20,740 nt of DNA from a virus, in IMG/VR virus record IMGVR_UViG_3300050027_000156, positions 1-20,740 of that record; one strand, given 5' to 3'. A program made the position numbers and the translations under genes. Below the pieces are notes generated by a model, which had not been told where the DNA came from, did not search any database, and saw only the letters and a list, made by a program, of their open reading frames with translations. Positions 1 through 6,362 of the stretch are shown piece after piece (positions within the stretch are counted from its first letter, which is position 1; the number at the start of each line of letters is the position of its first letter).

Positions 1-1
1 T

Positions 2-82
2 TTGGCCACAGCCGCATTTACAAAGCCCGTCATCCAACATGCCACATCCCCTGGCACAAGTGTAGCATGGAGTGTGGCTTAA
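2..82 (+). CDS. C-terminal end of an upstream gene (partial)
   Basis: Frame 2 is open from the window edge to a TAA at 80-82 that directly abuts the portal ATG at 83. It would give about 26 C-terminal residues ending in SVAWSVA. In podovirus modules the large terminase usually precedes the portal, so this could be its last residues, but the fragment has no diagnostic motif. Frame 1 is also open here and runs into the portal gene, with a stop at about 124, so the choice of frame rests only on the tight stop/start junction. Function cannot be assigned. Confidence 0.3.
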   Translation: MATAAFTKPVIQHATSPGTSVAWSVA

Positions 83-1855
83 ATGGCAAACATAACTTTC
101 ATCGGGACAGCAAGAAAATCAGCTAAGCAAGAACATGTTGATCCAAGAGCGAGGCACATCCGTGAATGGCGGGAGGCTTCAGATAGTGCTCGCAACAAGT
201 CCCTCGGTGAAAACTTCGCTAAGGCAGCGGAGGATTTGTACAATCTGCAAGACGCGATGGTGCCGGGTCCGGTTTACCGGCCGTCACTGTCGATTCCAAT
301 GCTCCAGCGGATTATGCTGGAGGAAGCAAATCAGGTCTCTAATCTCTCTCCCCGGATGTACGTTTTCCCGTCCGCCGGCGCTTCCGACCCATCATATTCC
401 TCAGCGCAGCAAGCCGACTCTTCACTTCCGTCTACTTCCGCTCGTGATCTAGCGAGAGAGGTCGTCCTTCAAGCTCAATGGCAGATCAGCAAGATGAATC
501 TGCATTTGTTAATGGCGGGGTTGACCGCTCGCTACTGCGGAGCTGGGTGGATTGTCGCCGGCTTTGACCCGGATTTGAGCCGCGCCCGCGGAGGCATGTG
601 GGCCCGTTCGATCGATCCTCGGCTGGTCTTTTTTGATCCTAACACTGACTACACTTGGAATCCTTCTTACGCGGGCTGGTCTATGGGGATGAATTTGGAG
701 GATATCCGGCTCAAATGGCCAGAAACCTCGCGTGCGATTCAACCGCGTCATACCAGCGGAGGTTTTCAGCCGTTCTCCGGTGATTCCGGGTATGGGATCT
801 CGCAGCCTCCGGGGCCTATGTCTTCGATGCCTTCGTCCCCTGGGCAGAATGCGAAGACACAATCTTCTGATTCAACACTATTAGTGAGCCACTGCTTTTG
901 CCGAGATTACACCCGCGAAACTGTTGAAAAGCCAGATGTGCCCACGACATCTCTGATCGACCCGGAAGTTCGTTTGAAATATCCTCAAGGCCGTTGGTTG
1001 GTCGAATGTGAAGGGGTGATTCTTCAGGATGGCGATAATCCATATCCGGCTCGGCGCGATATTACCGCTCCCCGGTTCCCGTTGTTCCCCAACTACGTCC
1101 TGCCTCCTCTGTTTGGCCCGTGGGGAATTCCCGTCACCAGGATGACTGAAAATATCCAGCGCCTTGCCCAGCGATTTTACACGCAGATATTTGAGAATGG
1201 TCTTCGGTTGAACAATGGGGTTTGGTTCATTGATGAGAATACGGGGATCGATATTGACGGATTCGGTGGGTTGCCAGGTGAAGTTTGCACAATCAAGCCG
1301 GGGTCGCGCATCCCCACTGTTGTGACTCCCAACGCTTCCTCCGCCGCTGTTCTCTCTGCTCCTGAAAAACTTCTCTCCCTTCAGAACGACGTGCTTGGAT
1401 TTTCAGCATCGAGGCAAGGTGAGCCCGGCGCCGGCAATATCTCGACCGACCTGTTTGACTCGGCCGTTCTGCAGTCTTCGGGGCTGCTGCAACTGGCTGG
1501 AAGATTTTTGAGCGAGACGGCAGAGATGATCGGTTCGTTTATGTTTGACACGATGTGCAAATATCAGGCTAAAACCACTCTTCCTTATCGTGGGCCGGAA
1601 GGAATCACTCTTGCCGCGTGGAATGGCCAGGTTGACCCAAGCACGTTTGATGTTGCGCTCGACGAGGCCAGTGTGCGGCCGCTCAGCGAGGCTGTTGTCA
1701 GAAAGATCACTCCTGATCTCATGAAATCCGGCGTGGTCGGGCCGGAGCGCGGGCTGAGGACTCTTGGCTATCCTGATCCCGAAGGAATCGCACAGGAGCA
1801 GCAGACTTCACAGGCGTTGGCCGCACTGGCTAAAGTTCGGAGTGGAAGGAAATGA
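83..1855 (+). CDS. Phage portal protein (podovirus type)
   Basis: This 590-residue protein most likely forms the dodecameric portal at the capsid vertex, the channel for DNA packaging and exit and the nucleus for head assembly. Supporting features are its length, its place ahead of scaffold and capsid genes, and its composition: an N-terminal helical part with REWREASDSARN (about 27-38), a mixed core with SIDPRLVFFDPNTDYTW (about 176-192), and a C-terminal helical part. The segment ARSIDPRLVFFDP resembles the wing/stem junction seen in P22-like portals. Residues about 222-265 are a low-complexity Ser/Gly/Pro/Gln stretch, probably a surface loop. GGAG at 69-72 serves the ATG at 83. Its TGA overlaps the next gene's ATG (ATGA, 1852-1855). 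The family call is by pattern and context, without an alignment. Confidence 0.78.
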   Translation: MANITFIGTARKSAKQEHVDPRARHIREWREASDSARNKSLGENFAKAAEDLYNLQDAMVPGPVYRPSLSIPMLQRIMLEEANQVSNLSPRMYVFPSAGASDPSYSSAQQADSSLPSTSARDLAREVVLQAQWQISKMNLHLLMAGLTARYCGAGWIVAGFDPDLSRARGGMWARSIDPRLVFFDPNTDYTWNPSYAGWSMGMNLEDIRLKWPETSRAIQPRHTSGGFQPFSGDSGYGISQPPGPMSSMPSSPGQNAKTQSSDSTLLVSHCFCRDYTRETVEKPDVPTTSLIDPEVRLKYPQGRWLVECEGVILQDGDNPYPARRDITAPRFPLFPNYVLPPLFGPWGIPVTRMTENIQRLAQRFYTQIFENGLRLNNGVWFIDENTGIDIDGFGGLPGEVCTIKPGSRIPTVVTPNASSAAVLSAPEKLLSLQNDVLGFSASRQGEPGAGNISTDLFDSAVLQSSGLLQLAGRFLSETAEMIGSFMFDTMCKYQAKTTLPYRGPEGITLAAWNGQVDPSTFDVALDEASVRPLSEAVVRKITPDLMKSGVVGPERGLRTLGYPDPEGIAQEQQTSQALAALAKVRSGRK

Positions 1856-2124
1856 CGGTGAAAGTGAAGAAATCTGCGAATGAATTGGCCAGCGATATAA
1901 GTAAAAACGTGATGGCGGGAAGGCCATCTTCTGTGCCTCCGCATCAGTGGGTCGGCCACTGGTTGACTATTTCAGAATTTTCAAGGCTGATGGGACGCGC
2001 GCCGCGAACCGGATACAACTGGATTAGAACTGGCATTTTGCCCGAGTTTGGAATATCTACTTACGAATTCAGGATGGGAAAGAAGCACTCGGCCAGAATT
2101 TTCGTAAGAAATCCTTACGCCTAA
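1852..2124 (+). CDS. Small helix-turn-helix DNA-binding protein (excisionase/MerR-like)
   Basis: This 90-residue basic protein starts inside the portal stop codon (ATGA overlap), so it is probably translationally coupled. Residues about 37-62 read as an Xis/MerR-type winged helix: WLTISEFSRLMG as the first helix and turn, RTGYNWIRTGILPEF as the recognition helix with the typical W-I-R-x-G-x-L-P run. A basic wing follows (GKKHSARIFVRNPYA). The N-terminal 35 residues are Lys-rich and probably flexible. Members of this fold act as excisionases, small terminase subunits or regulators. The site between portal and capsid genes favours a packaging or virion-assembly role, or local autoregulation, but that is inference. 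A nested inverted repeat overlaps its 3' end. Confidence 0.7.
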   Translation: MTVKVKKSANELASDISKNVMAGRPSSVPPHQWVGHWLTISEFSRLMGRAPRTGYNWIRTGILPEFGISTYEFRMGKKHSARIFVRNPYA

Positions 2125-2134
2125 CCGAGTGCTT
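2083..2134 (+). promoter_or_regulatory. Nested RNA hairpin spanning the stop of the HTH gene
   Basis: AAGCACTCGG (2083-2092) is perfectly complementary to CCGAGTGCTT (2125-2134). Inside the 32-base interval is a second perfect stem, CGTAAG (2103-2108) with CTTACG (2114-2119), around a 5-base loop. The outer right arm runs into TTTT (2133-2136), a short U-tract. The stop codon TAA (2122-2124) lies between the two stems. It could be a partial terminator, an RNA processing or stability element, or a structure that blocks ribosomes. The U-tract is too short for a confident intrinsic terminator call. Confidence 0.6.
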
Positions 2135-2267
2135 TTCCATACCGTATCCGAGCCCACCGGACCCAGTGTTATTTCCAACGCCTTGTTCTTACCCCCTTTC
2201 CCGCTCTATCCTTTCCCTAATCGCATCCGTTCAACTCAGGTTGCCGGAAGTGAAAAGGAGAAACACC

Positions 2268-2312
2268 ATGGCCCGTCGGCGTCACGGAAAGAAAGAAGGC
2301 AAGCGCAAGTAG
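2268..2312 (+). CDS. Tiny Lys/Arg-rich peptide, 14 residues
   Basis: The peptide is MARRRHGKKEGKRK, with 4 Arg, 4 Lys and one Glu (net charge about +7). AAAAGGAG (2253-2260) sits 7 bases before the ATG, a strong ribosome-binding site and the main reason to treat so short a frame as real. It is the first of four basic mini-ORFs before the capsid genes. The composition recalls protamine-like DNA-condensing peptides such as the J protein of microviruses, but there is no homology evidence. It could bind packaged DNA, bind RNA, or be translated only to modulate downstream genes. The length is too small for any family assignment. Confidence 0.5.
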   Translation: MARRRHGKKEGKRK

Positions 2313-2373
2313 TTCCTGCGCTGCCTCTGTGTCCTAGTTACGCATTCTCAACTCCCGAAAGGAGCCACCCTCG

Positions 2374-2505
2374 ATGGCCGGAACTCCCTCGAAATCTTCA
2401 CCCCGTCTCATCAAGGACTTTGGCCAACCCCGGAAGTTCCTGCGCGACATGCGTGCCCGGATCGCCCGCAACCCGAAACACCGGGTCGGCGGCAAACGAT
2501 CCTGA
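2374..2505 (+). CDS. Small basic protein, 43 residues
   Basis: The frame is preceded by AAAGGAG (2358-2364), 9 bases before the ATG. The product has 8 Arg, 5 Lys and 2 Asp (net about +11). Residues about 11-33 (from RLIKDFGQPRKF through RDMRARIARNP) could form a basic amphipathic helix. The C-terminus is HRVGGKRS, similar to the GGKRK end of the fourth mini-ORF. A nucleic-acid-binding or virion DNA-condensing role is plausible by charge and location only. No family is recognised. Confidence 0.58.
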   Translation: MAGTPSKSSPRLIKDFGQPRKFLRDMRARIARNPKHRVGGKRS

Positions 2506-2513
2506 CTCATCCC

Positions 2514-2547
2514 GGAGACGATGCTGCTGGCCTTCGCGCCCGTCTCC
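2514..2547 (+). promoter_or_regulatory. Hairpin after the second mini-ORF
   Basis: GGAGACG (2514-2520) pairs perfectly with CGTCTCC (2541-2547) around a 20-base loop. It begins 8 bases after the stop of the 43-residue gene, and TTA follows rather than a U-tract, so it is not a convincing terminator. A 7-bp match can arise by chance. It is listed because two comparable hairpins flank the next mini-ORFs. Confidence 0.35.
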
Positions 2548-2612
2548 TTAACTGGTCAAGCTGAGGCCGTCACCGGCTCGGCTCTGGCTGTGGAAGCGAA
2601 GGAGGTACGCAG

Positions 2613-2672
2613 ATGGCTTCTCGTGGAGGAAGACGATCCACCCGGCGTCGGCGCACCGCCGCTCGCAAGTAG
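2613..2672 (+). CDS. Tiny Arg-rich peptide, 19 residues
   Basis: The peptide is MASRGGRRSTRRRRTAARK: 8 Arg, 1 Lys and no acidic residue (net about +9). The consensus site AAGGAGG (2599-2605) lies 7 bases before the ATG. Such composition is typical of protamine-like or RNA-binding peptides, and a role in neutralising packaged DNA is a reasonable but untested inference. The stop codon is directly followed by the left arm of a hairpin (2673). A longer out-of-frame ORF over this stretch has no such ribosome-binding site. Confidence 0.55.
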   Translation: MASRGGRRSTRRRRTAARK

Positions 2673-2731
2673 TTCGGCGGTCAGGTGGGTGGTAACTGGT
2701 GGGGGACTAGACATCACCCCTCCCCGCCGAA
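2673..2731 (+). promoter_or_regulatory. Hairpin immediately after the 19-residue ORF
   Basis: TTCGGCGG (2673-2680) is perfectly complementary to CCGCCGAA (2724-2731). The 43-base interval is G-rich on the left and C-rich on the right (GGTGGG...CACCCC), so further pairing inside is likely. The left arm starts on the base after the TAG stop. No U-tract follows. It may protect or process the mRNA between mini-cistrons. Confidence 0.42.
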
Positions 2732-2758
2732 AGCGTTCGATGCGCAAGACAGGAGCGT

Positions 2759-2789
2759 GGGCCAGAACGGAGTTAATCCAGCCTGGCCC
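2759..2789 (+). promoter_or_regulatory. Hairpin before the 25-residue ORF
   Basis: GGGCCAG (2759-2765) pairs perfectly with CTGGCCC (2783-2789) around a 17-base loop. It ends 17 bases before the GAGGGAG ribosome-binding site (2807-2813) of the next mini-ORF. There is no U-tract, so a processing or stability role fits better than termination. Confidence 0.4.
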
Positions 2790-2821
2790 GACTCCCAGTC
2801 TAATTTGAGGGAGATTCGATC

Positions 2822-2899
2822 ATGAAGAAGATGTGCAGCAAAATTGACCGGATGACCTACAGGGTGGACCGGCGCGTAAAGGGTGGCAAGCGGAAGTAA
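2822..2899 (+). CDS. Tiny basic peptide, 25 residues
   Basis: The frame reads MKKMCSKIDRM... and ends VKGGKRK, with 6 Lys, 5 Arg and 2 Asp (net about +9). GAGGGAG (2807-2813) is placed 8 bases before the ATG. The GGKRK C-terminus matches the end style of the other mini-ORFs (GKRK, GGKRS, ARK), which hints at a shared function or origin. It contains a single Cys. No family is recognised. Confidence 0.55.
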   Translation: MKKMCSKIDRMTYRVDRRVKGGKRK

Positions 2900-2955
2900 G
2901 CGGGCAGTCAGCACTCAACTAAGTACAACGATTTCAGCATCAAAGGAGGCCGTAA

Positions 2956-3141
2956 ATGGCTAAAATCAAAGAGGGTTTTGGTACAAATTTCAACGAGGAA
3001 ATCCTCAAGAGCCCGTTGACTGTAGGCAGGACTGGCAACGAGCCCGGCCCTGATGTGAATAACAGCCCGGTTGCGATGCCCAAGGATCCTCTTGGACTCA
3101 TCCCCGAAGGCGGCGACAAGCCCCACTGGTCCGGAAAGTAA
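2956..3141 (+). CDS. Hypothetical 61-residue phage protein
   Basis: AAAGGAGG (2942-2949) lies 6 bases before the ATG, one of the strongest ribosome-binding sites in the window. The protein begins MAKIKEGFGTNF, is rich in Pro, Gly and Asn in its second half (residues about 24-58), and ends HWSGK. It has no membrane segment or catalytic motif and looks largely disordered. It lies 6 bases before the next start, so the two are probably co-translated. It may be a minor virion or assembly protein, from position only. Confidence 0.68.
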   Translation: MAKIKEGFGTNFNEEILKSPLTVGRTGNEPGPDVNNSPVAMPKDPLGLIPEGGDKPHWSGK

Positions 3142-3147
3142 GCGAAC

Positions 3148-3660
3148 ATGGCAGCAGGGCATCCAGCCTTGGCGCAGATGATGGCGCGGCAACTGATCGG
3201 GAAAATGGCCGGCGGCGCACCTAATGGTGGTCCTCCTGCCGGTCCCGGTGGTCCGATGCCCCCACCTCCAGGAATGATGGGTCAGGCTGGACCGGGCGCC
3301 GGCGGCCCCGGCGGTCCTCCTGGTCCCAACTCTCCTCCGACTACTCCTGCCGGTCTCCAGCTCTCGCAGCAATTGGCTGAACTTCAGGGTGCAGACCCGG
3401 ATGCGATGGTTAAGTCGCTAACTTCCATCAAATTAGTCGCTGTATCGCTTTACACCCGAGCTGCTTTTACCATGCCTGGGGTCACTCGTAACTTGGCTCA
3501 GGCCGTGAAGTATCTCGACAACTCGATCCAGGAAGCGGAGAAGGCCGCGGCAACCACTGCCGCCGCCTCCCCGATCGCCAACAATGCAGCCATCCCCAAT
3601 CCGGCCGGTCAGCAAGGAACGTCGCCGGTGAGTGGGATGGGATCACAGCCGGCTGGATAG
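3148..3660 (+). CDS. Pro/Gly-rich structural-module protein, 170 residues
   Basis: Three parts are visible. Residues 1-23 form a Met/Ala-rich helix-prone segment (MAAGHPALAQMMARQLIGK). Residues about 24-72 are a Pro/Gly-rich, collagen-like but irregular stretch (runs such as GGPPAGPGGPMPPPPGMM). Residues about 72-145 are helical (LQLSQQLAEL..., NSIQEAEKAAATTAA). Proteins of this layout often sit just before the scaffold in soil-phage modules, but I know no assigned function. A weak GGAAAG (3133-3138) precedes the ATG, and coupling to the gene ending at 3141 is likely. It could be a scaffold accessory or a minor head protein. Confidence 0.7.
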   Translation: MAAGHPALAQMMARQLIGKMAGGAPNGGPPAGPGGPMPPPPGMMGQAGPGAGGPGGPPGPNSPPTTPAGLQLSQQLAELQGADPDAMVKSLTSIKLVAVSLYTRAAFTMPGVTRNLAQAVKYLDNSIQEAEKAAATTAAASPIANNAAIPNPAGQQGTSPVSGMGSQPAG

Positions 3661-3684
3661 CCGGGAAGAAGGAGACCTACCCCC

Positions 3685-4665
3685 ATGGCCCTTAAAGACA
3701 TTCTCTCGAACGCCAAGTATCCCGACGACATGGTGCTGAACCTGCCGGACGGGTCTACGGTCAATGTCGGTGAAATCCGCGCTCTTCCCGTGGCCGAACG
3801 CCAAGCCCTCACTGCTCAGATCGAGCAGCGCCAGAACACTCTCGGCCAGGCAGAACTCGCATTTGCGGCCAAATTTCAGCAGGCGGTTCAGGCCGGCTGG
3901 ATGGCGCAGGATGGGAAGATCGTTCCTCCTGTCGTGCCGAATCCGGTGAGTCCCAAGTCGGCGCCTACCGCGGCTGAAATTCGCGCCGCTGCCGCTGCCG
4001 AGTTCAATCTCGACGAGAACGATCCCCTTCTTGGGCCGGTGGTCAAGGAATTTAGAACGCAATTGGCTCAGCGGGATACCGCTCTCGCTGAATTGAAGAC
4101 CAAGCTCGATGCGCTGCCGTCTCAGTTCGATTCTCTCAAGACCTCCCTGACCGACTCTCTCGGCAGAGTGACCGGCGTCGTGAATACCTCGGTTGGCCGT
4201 TATCTCTCTGACCAGTATCAGTCTCAGTTCGCCGCGGCTACCAAGGATCTGCCCAAGGGTGTGACCGTGGACTACGAGGCGGCTTACAAATATGCCTCCG
4301 ACCACCAGCTCAAGGACAAGGATGGCTTCCTCCAAGTCGCCGATGCCGTGGATCGGCTGACCTGGGATGCGCGCAAGAAGGCGGAATTGGATGCGGCCAA
4401 GGCCGATCTGATCGCGAAGACCACCAAGGATTTGGAAGAGAAGAACAAACTGGCTTCGCTGACTCCGCCTCAGTCGCGCAATCCGCTTCATCCATCGGCC
4501 AAGGTTGCGGACGGAGAATTCAATCCCTACAACGAGCGCACTGACGCCAAGGGAAACAAGGTCAAGGCGGTCAAGACGTTCGAGGAAGCGATGTCGGAAG
4601 CGATGTCGGACGAGGACGTGCTCAAGTCCGCCCTCGGGACAGCGAATTTGGGATCTGTGCAGTAG
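3685..4665 (+). CDS. Putative capsid scaffolding protein
   Basis: This 326-residue protein sits directly before the capsid gene and is mostly charged and helical, as scaffolds are. Coiled-coil-prone stretches lie at about 38-66 (TAQIEQRQNTLGQAELAF), 124-160 (TQLAQRDTALAELKTKLDAL) and 230-256 (KKAELDAAKADLIAKTTKDL). The C-terminus (about 290-320) has a basic stretch, KGNKVKAVKTFEEAM, then an acidic helix, which suits a coat-binding helix-loop-helix. The N-terminal 30 residues (PDDMVLNLPDGSTVNVGEIR) form a small ordered segment. AAGGAG (3669-3674) serves the ATG. Scaffolds guide coat assembly and then leave the prohead. The call rests on composition and synteny. Confidence 0.72.
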   Translation: MALKDILSNAKYPDDMVLNLPDGSTVNVGEIRALPVAERQALTAQIEQRQNTLGQAELAFAAKFQQAVQAGWMAQDGKIVPPVVPNPVSPKSAPTAAEIRAAAAAEFNLDENDPLLGPVVKEFRTQLAQRDTALAELKTKLDALPSQFDSLKTSLTDSLGRVTGVVNTSVGRYLSDQYQSQFAAATKDLPKGVTVDYEAAYKYASDHQLKDKDGFLQVADAVDRLTWDARKKAELDAAKADLIAKTTKDLEEKNKLASLTPPQSRNPLHPSAKVADGEFNPYNERTDAKGNKVKAVKTFEEAMSEAMSDEDVLKSALGTANLGSVQ

Positions 4666-4676
4666 CGAGTTTCATT

Positions 4677-4701
4677 GGGAGCCGGCTTTGAGCCCTCTCC
4701 C
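4677..4701 (+). promoter_or_regulatory. Hairpin between scaffold and capsid genes
   Basis: GGGAG (4677-4681) pairs with CTCCC (4697-4701), and inside it GGCT (4684-4687) pairs with AGCC (4691-4694) around a TTG loop. The two stems are separated by a 2x2 internal loop. There is no U-run after it. It lies in the 98-base gap before the capsid gene and may stabilise or process that mRNA. Confidence 0.4.
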
Positions 4702-4763
4702 CTGACTTTAACCTCTAACCCGTCGGCGGACCTCCCCCGTTTCGCTCGACCAGGAGTGATGAA

Positions 4764-5750
4764 ATGGCTCAGAGCGTGGTTGGACTGGGACTAGCATCGC
4801 CGCCGGTACAGTTGTCGAACACCGTCAATGCGATTTCCCAGAAATTTATCGTCCCTGTCCTCGGCGACAACGTTTTCAAGCCCAGTCCGGTATTCTGGGC
4901 GCTGACACGCGAGGGCAAGCGGTTTGGAGCAGGCGAGTTGATCTTCCCGGAAATCTATCAGGAAGAACTTCCCGGTGGCGCCTATTACGGTGACCAGCTC
5001 CTTGACACTTCGGTTGTGGATTCGGTGCAGCCAGCGAATCAGCAGTGGAAGCCCTACCGCCAGCCGGTAGTCATTCCCATCACCGACATTATCTTCAATC
5101 GTGGCGGCTCGAACAATCTCGACATTATTCGCGCCAAGTACCAGACGGCCTCTGGTTCTTTTCTGCAGAAGCTCTCGCGCGCTCTCTGGCACACCTCACC
5201 GCAGAACACTACGCTGGACGTGGATGATTTGAACTCATGGGTGGTGTCGACAACCAACACCATCGCCGGGATCAGCCGCGCCTCCTCGGCGAACGCCTGG
5301 TGGCTGCCGGCGACTGCGGTGGCCGGTGGTTCCGTTGCCCTGACTTCGGCCATAGCCGAGCCCGCCTACCAGTCTGTCACCTGGGGCTATGACGAGCCGG
5401 ATCTGTTCGTGATGAACCGGACTTCCTACGCTGCGTTCAAGAACAACTTTGTCGCTATCATCCGCTTCGGCCAGGGGATGCAGGATGACGAGGCGCTGCA
5501 GGTTGGCTTCCGCAATCACTTCCTGTTCAATAACGCGGTCACGGTGGCGGATTATTTCTCAACCGCCAACCAGGCTCTGCTGCTGAACTCGAAGTACATC
5601 TTCCCGGTCTTCCACGAGGCGGACTATTTCAACGTCGATCCGTTCCTCAAGCCGTCCAACCAGCGTGTCCTGGTCTCGTGCATGTATCTGACCTGGAACT
5701 TGTCGTGCATCTCGCCGCGCATGAACGTGGCAATCACATCGATCACGTAG
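4764..5750 (+). CDS. Major capsid protein (probable HK97 fold)
   Basis: This 328-residue protein follows the scaffold and is the best candidate for the shell protein. The sequence is typical: a short N-terminal arm (SNTVNAISQKFIVPVLGDNV, 18-37), hydrophobic and aromatic elements such as PSPVFWALT (about 41-49), the E-loop-like region YQEELPGGAYYGDQLLDTSVV (about 66-86), and a later P-domain/A-domain pattern including DEPDLFVMNRTSYAAF and a C-terminal WNLSC. CAGGAG (4751-4756) is 7 bases before the ATG. The HK97-fold call is inference from pattern and synteny. Hairpins in both flanking gaps suggest that expression is tuned after transcription. Confidence 0.82.
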   Translation: MAQSVVGLGLASPPVQLSNTVNAISQKFIVPVLGDNVFKPSPVFWALTREGKRFGAGELIFPEIYQEELPGGAYYGDQLLDTSVVDSVQPANQQWKPYRQPVVIPITDIIFNRGGSNNLDIIRAKYQTASGSFLQKLSRALWHTSPQNTTLDVDDLNSWVVSTTNTIAGISRASSANAWWLPATAVAGGSVALTSAIAEPAYQSVTWGYDEPDLFVMNRTSYAAFKNNFVAIIRFGQGMQDDEALQVGFRNHFLFNNAVTVADYFSTANQALLLNSKYIFPVFHEADYFNVDPFLKPSNQRVLVSCMYLTWNLSCISPRMNVAITSIT

Positions 5751-5759
5751 GACCGAGCG

Positions 5760-5808
5760 GAGAGAAGAGGCAGACCGGGCCATTGACCTGGATTCAACCT
5801 CTTCTCTC
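5760..5808 (+). promoter_or_regulatory. Nested hairpin between capsid and decoration genes
   Basis: GAGAGAAGAGG (5760-5770) is perfectly complementary to CCTCTTCTCTC (5798-5808). The 27-base interval can form an inner stem, CCGGG with CCTGG including one G-U pair. The element begins 9 bases after the capsid stop and ends 7 bases before AAGGAG (5816-5821) of the next gene. No U-tract follows, so it is more likely an RNase III-type processing or stability hairpin than a terminator. Confidence 0.55.
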
Positions 5809-5829
5809 AACCCCCAAGGAGAATTCCAA

Positions 5830-6261
5830 ATGGCTCTACCCTTTGCAAATCCAATCTCCCAATGCATGCCGGGGTTCGGCTCGCCCTCGTTTTACGGTGC
5901 TGCGACTCAGACTCCGACCACCACGGCCGCGGTAACTATTACCGTCGGCTCCACAAACACCACACCATCGACCGGCGGAACAGCGTTCAATCTCTCAGGC
6001 GGCCCGGCTCCCTCGTCAGGCAAGTGGCACCTGCGCATGTCTGCCGCGACCTCGACCACGACCCTGGCGGCCGTCATTCAGGTCTCCGATGGCACGAACA
6101 CCTGGACTGTGGCCACGATTCCGGCTTCGGCCGCTACCGGTTATATCGACTACACCGGCGAGTTCAAGACGGATCTCGCGATCACATCGGTTGTGGCCGC
6201 GTTGACGCCGGGTGGGACTGCATCGAGCATTCCGCTGGACTTTGAAGTGAGCTTGGTCTAA
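5830..6261 (+). CDS. Putative capsid decoration or head-fibre protein
   Basis: This 143-residue protein is encoded directly after the capsid gene. It is rich in Thr, Ser, Ala and Gly, with a low-complexity stretch at about 22-55 followed by alternating hydrophobic strands (KWHLRMSAATSTTTL, NTWTVATIPASAATGYIDY). The predicted all-beta character fits an outer-surface decoration protein that stabilises the shell or exposes weak adhesion sites. AAGGAG (5816-5821) is 8 bases before the ATG. No catalytic motif is seen. A minor tail or fibre component is the alternative. Confidence 0.6.
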   Translation: MALPFANPISQCMPGFGSPSFYGAATQTPTTTAAVTITVGSTNTTPSTGGTAFNLSGGPAPSSGKWHLRMSAATSTTTLAAVIQVSDGTNTWTVATIPASAATGYIDYTGEFKTDLAITSVVAALTPGGTASSIPLDFEVSLV

Positions 6262-6297
6262 GGCTGCTGTTGTCACTGTTGCTCCGTCGCTCGTCAG

Positions 6298-6338
6298 TCG
6301 GCGAGCATTCCACTGACCGGGGATGCTCGCCGATTTTT
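6298..6338 (+). terminator. Intrinsic (Rho-independent) terminator
   Basis: TCGGCGAGCAT (6298-6308) and ATGCTCGCCGA (6323-6333) form an 11-bp perfect GC-rich stem with a 14-base loop, followed by TTTTT (6334-6338). It closes the head-gene block after the decoration protein. The next start codon is only 24 bases further on, leaving no room for a promoter, so it probably attenuates rather than ends transcription. Confidence 0.82.
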
Positions 6339-6362
6339 ATTAGGGGAAGGAAAGAGTTCACG

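Noticed and set aside
2673-2731. Intrinsic terminator after the 19-residue ORF
   Set aside because: The stem is good, but the 43-base interior is long and no U-tract follows, so it is listed only as a hairpin.
2129-2808. Two longer open frames (2129-2551, 140 codons; 2521-2808, 95 codons) over the mini-ORF region
   Set aside because: Neither has a convincing ribosome-binding site, and their products lack coherent secondary structure. The four shorter frames with good Shine-Dalgarno sequences explain the stretch better.
3643-4491. 282-codon antisense frame over the scaffold gene
   Set aside because: It mirrors the codon structure of the well-supported scaffold gene, and the product is low-information Arg/Leu/Gly-rich sequence. 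No other minus-strand gene is supported in the window.
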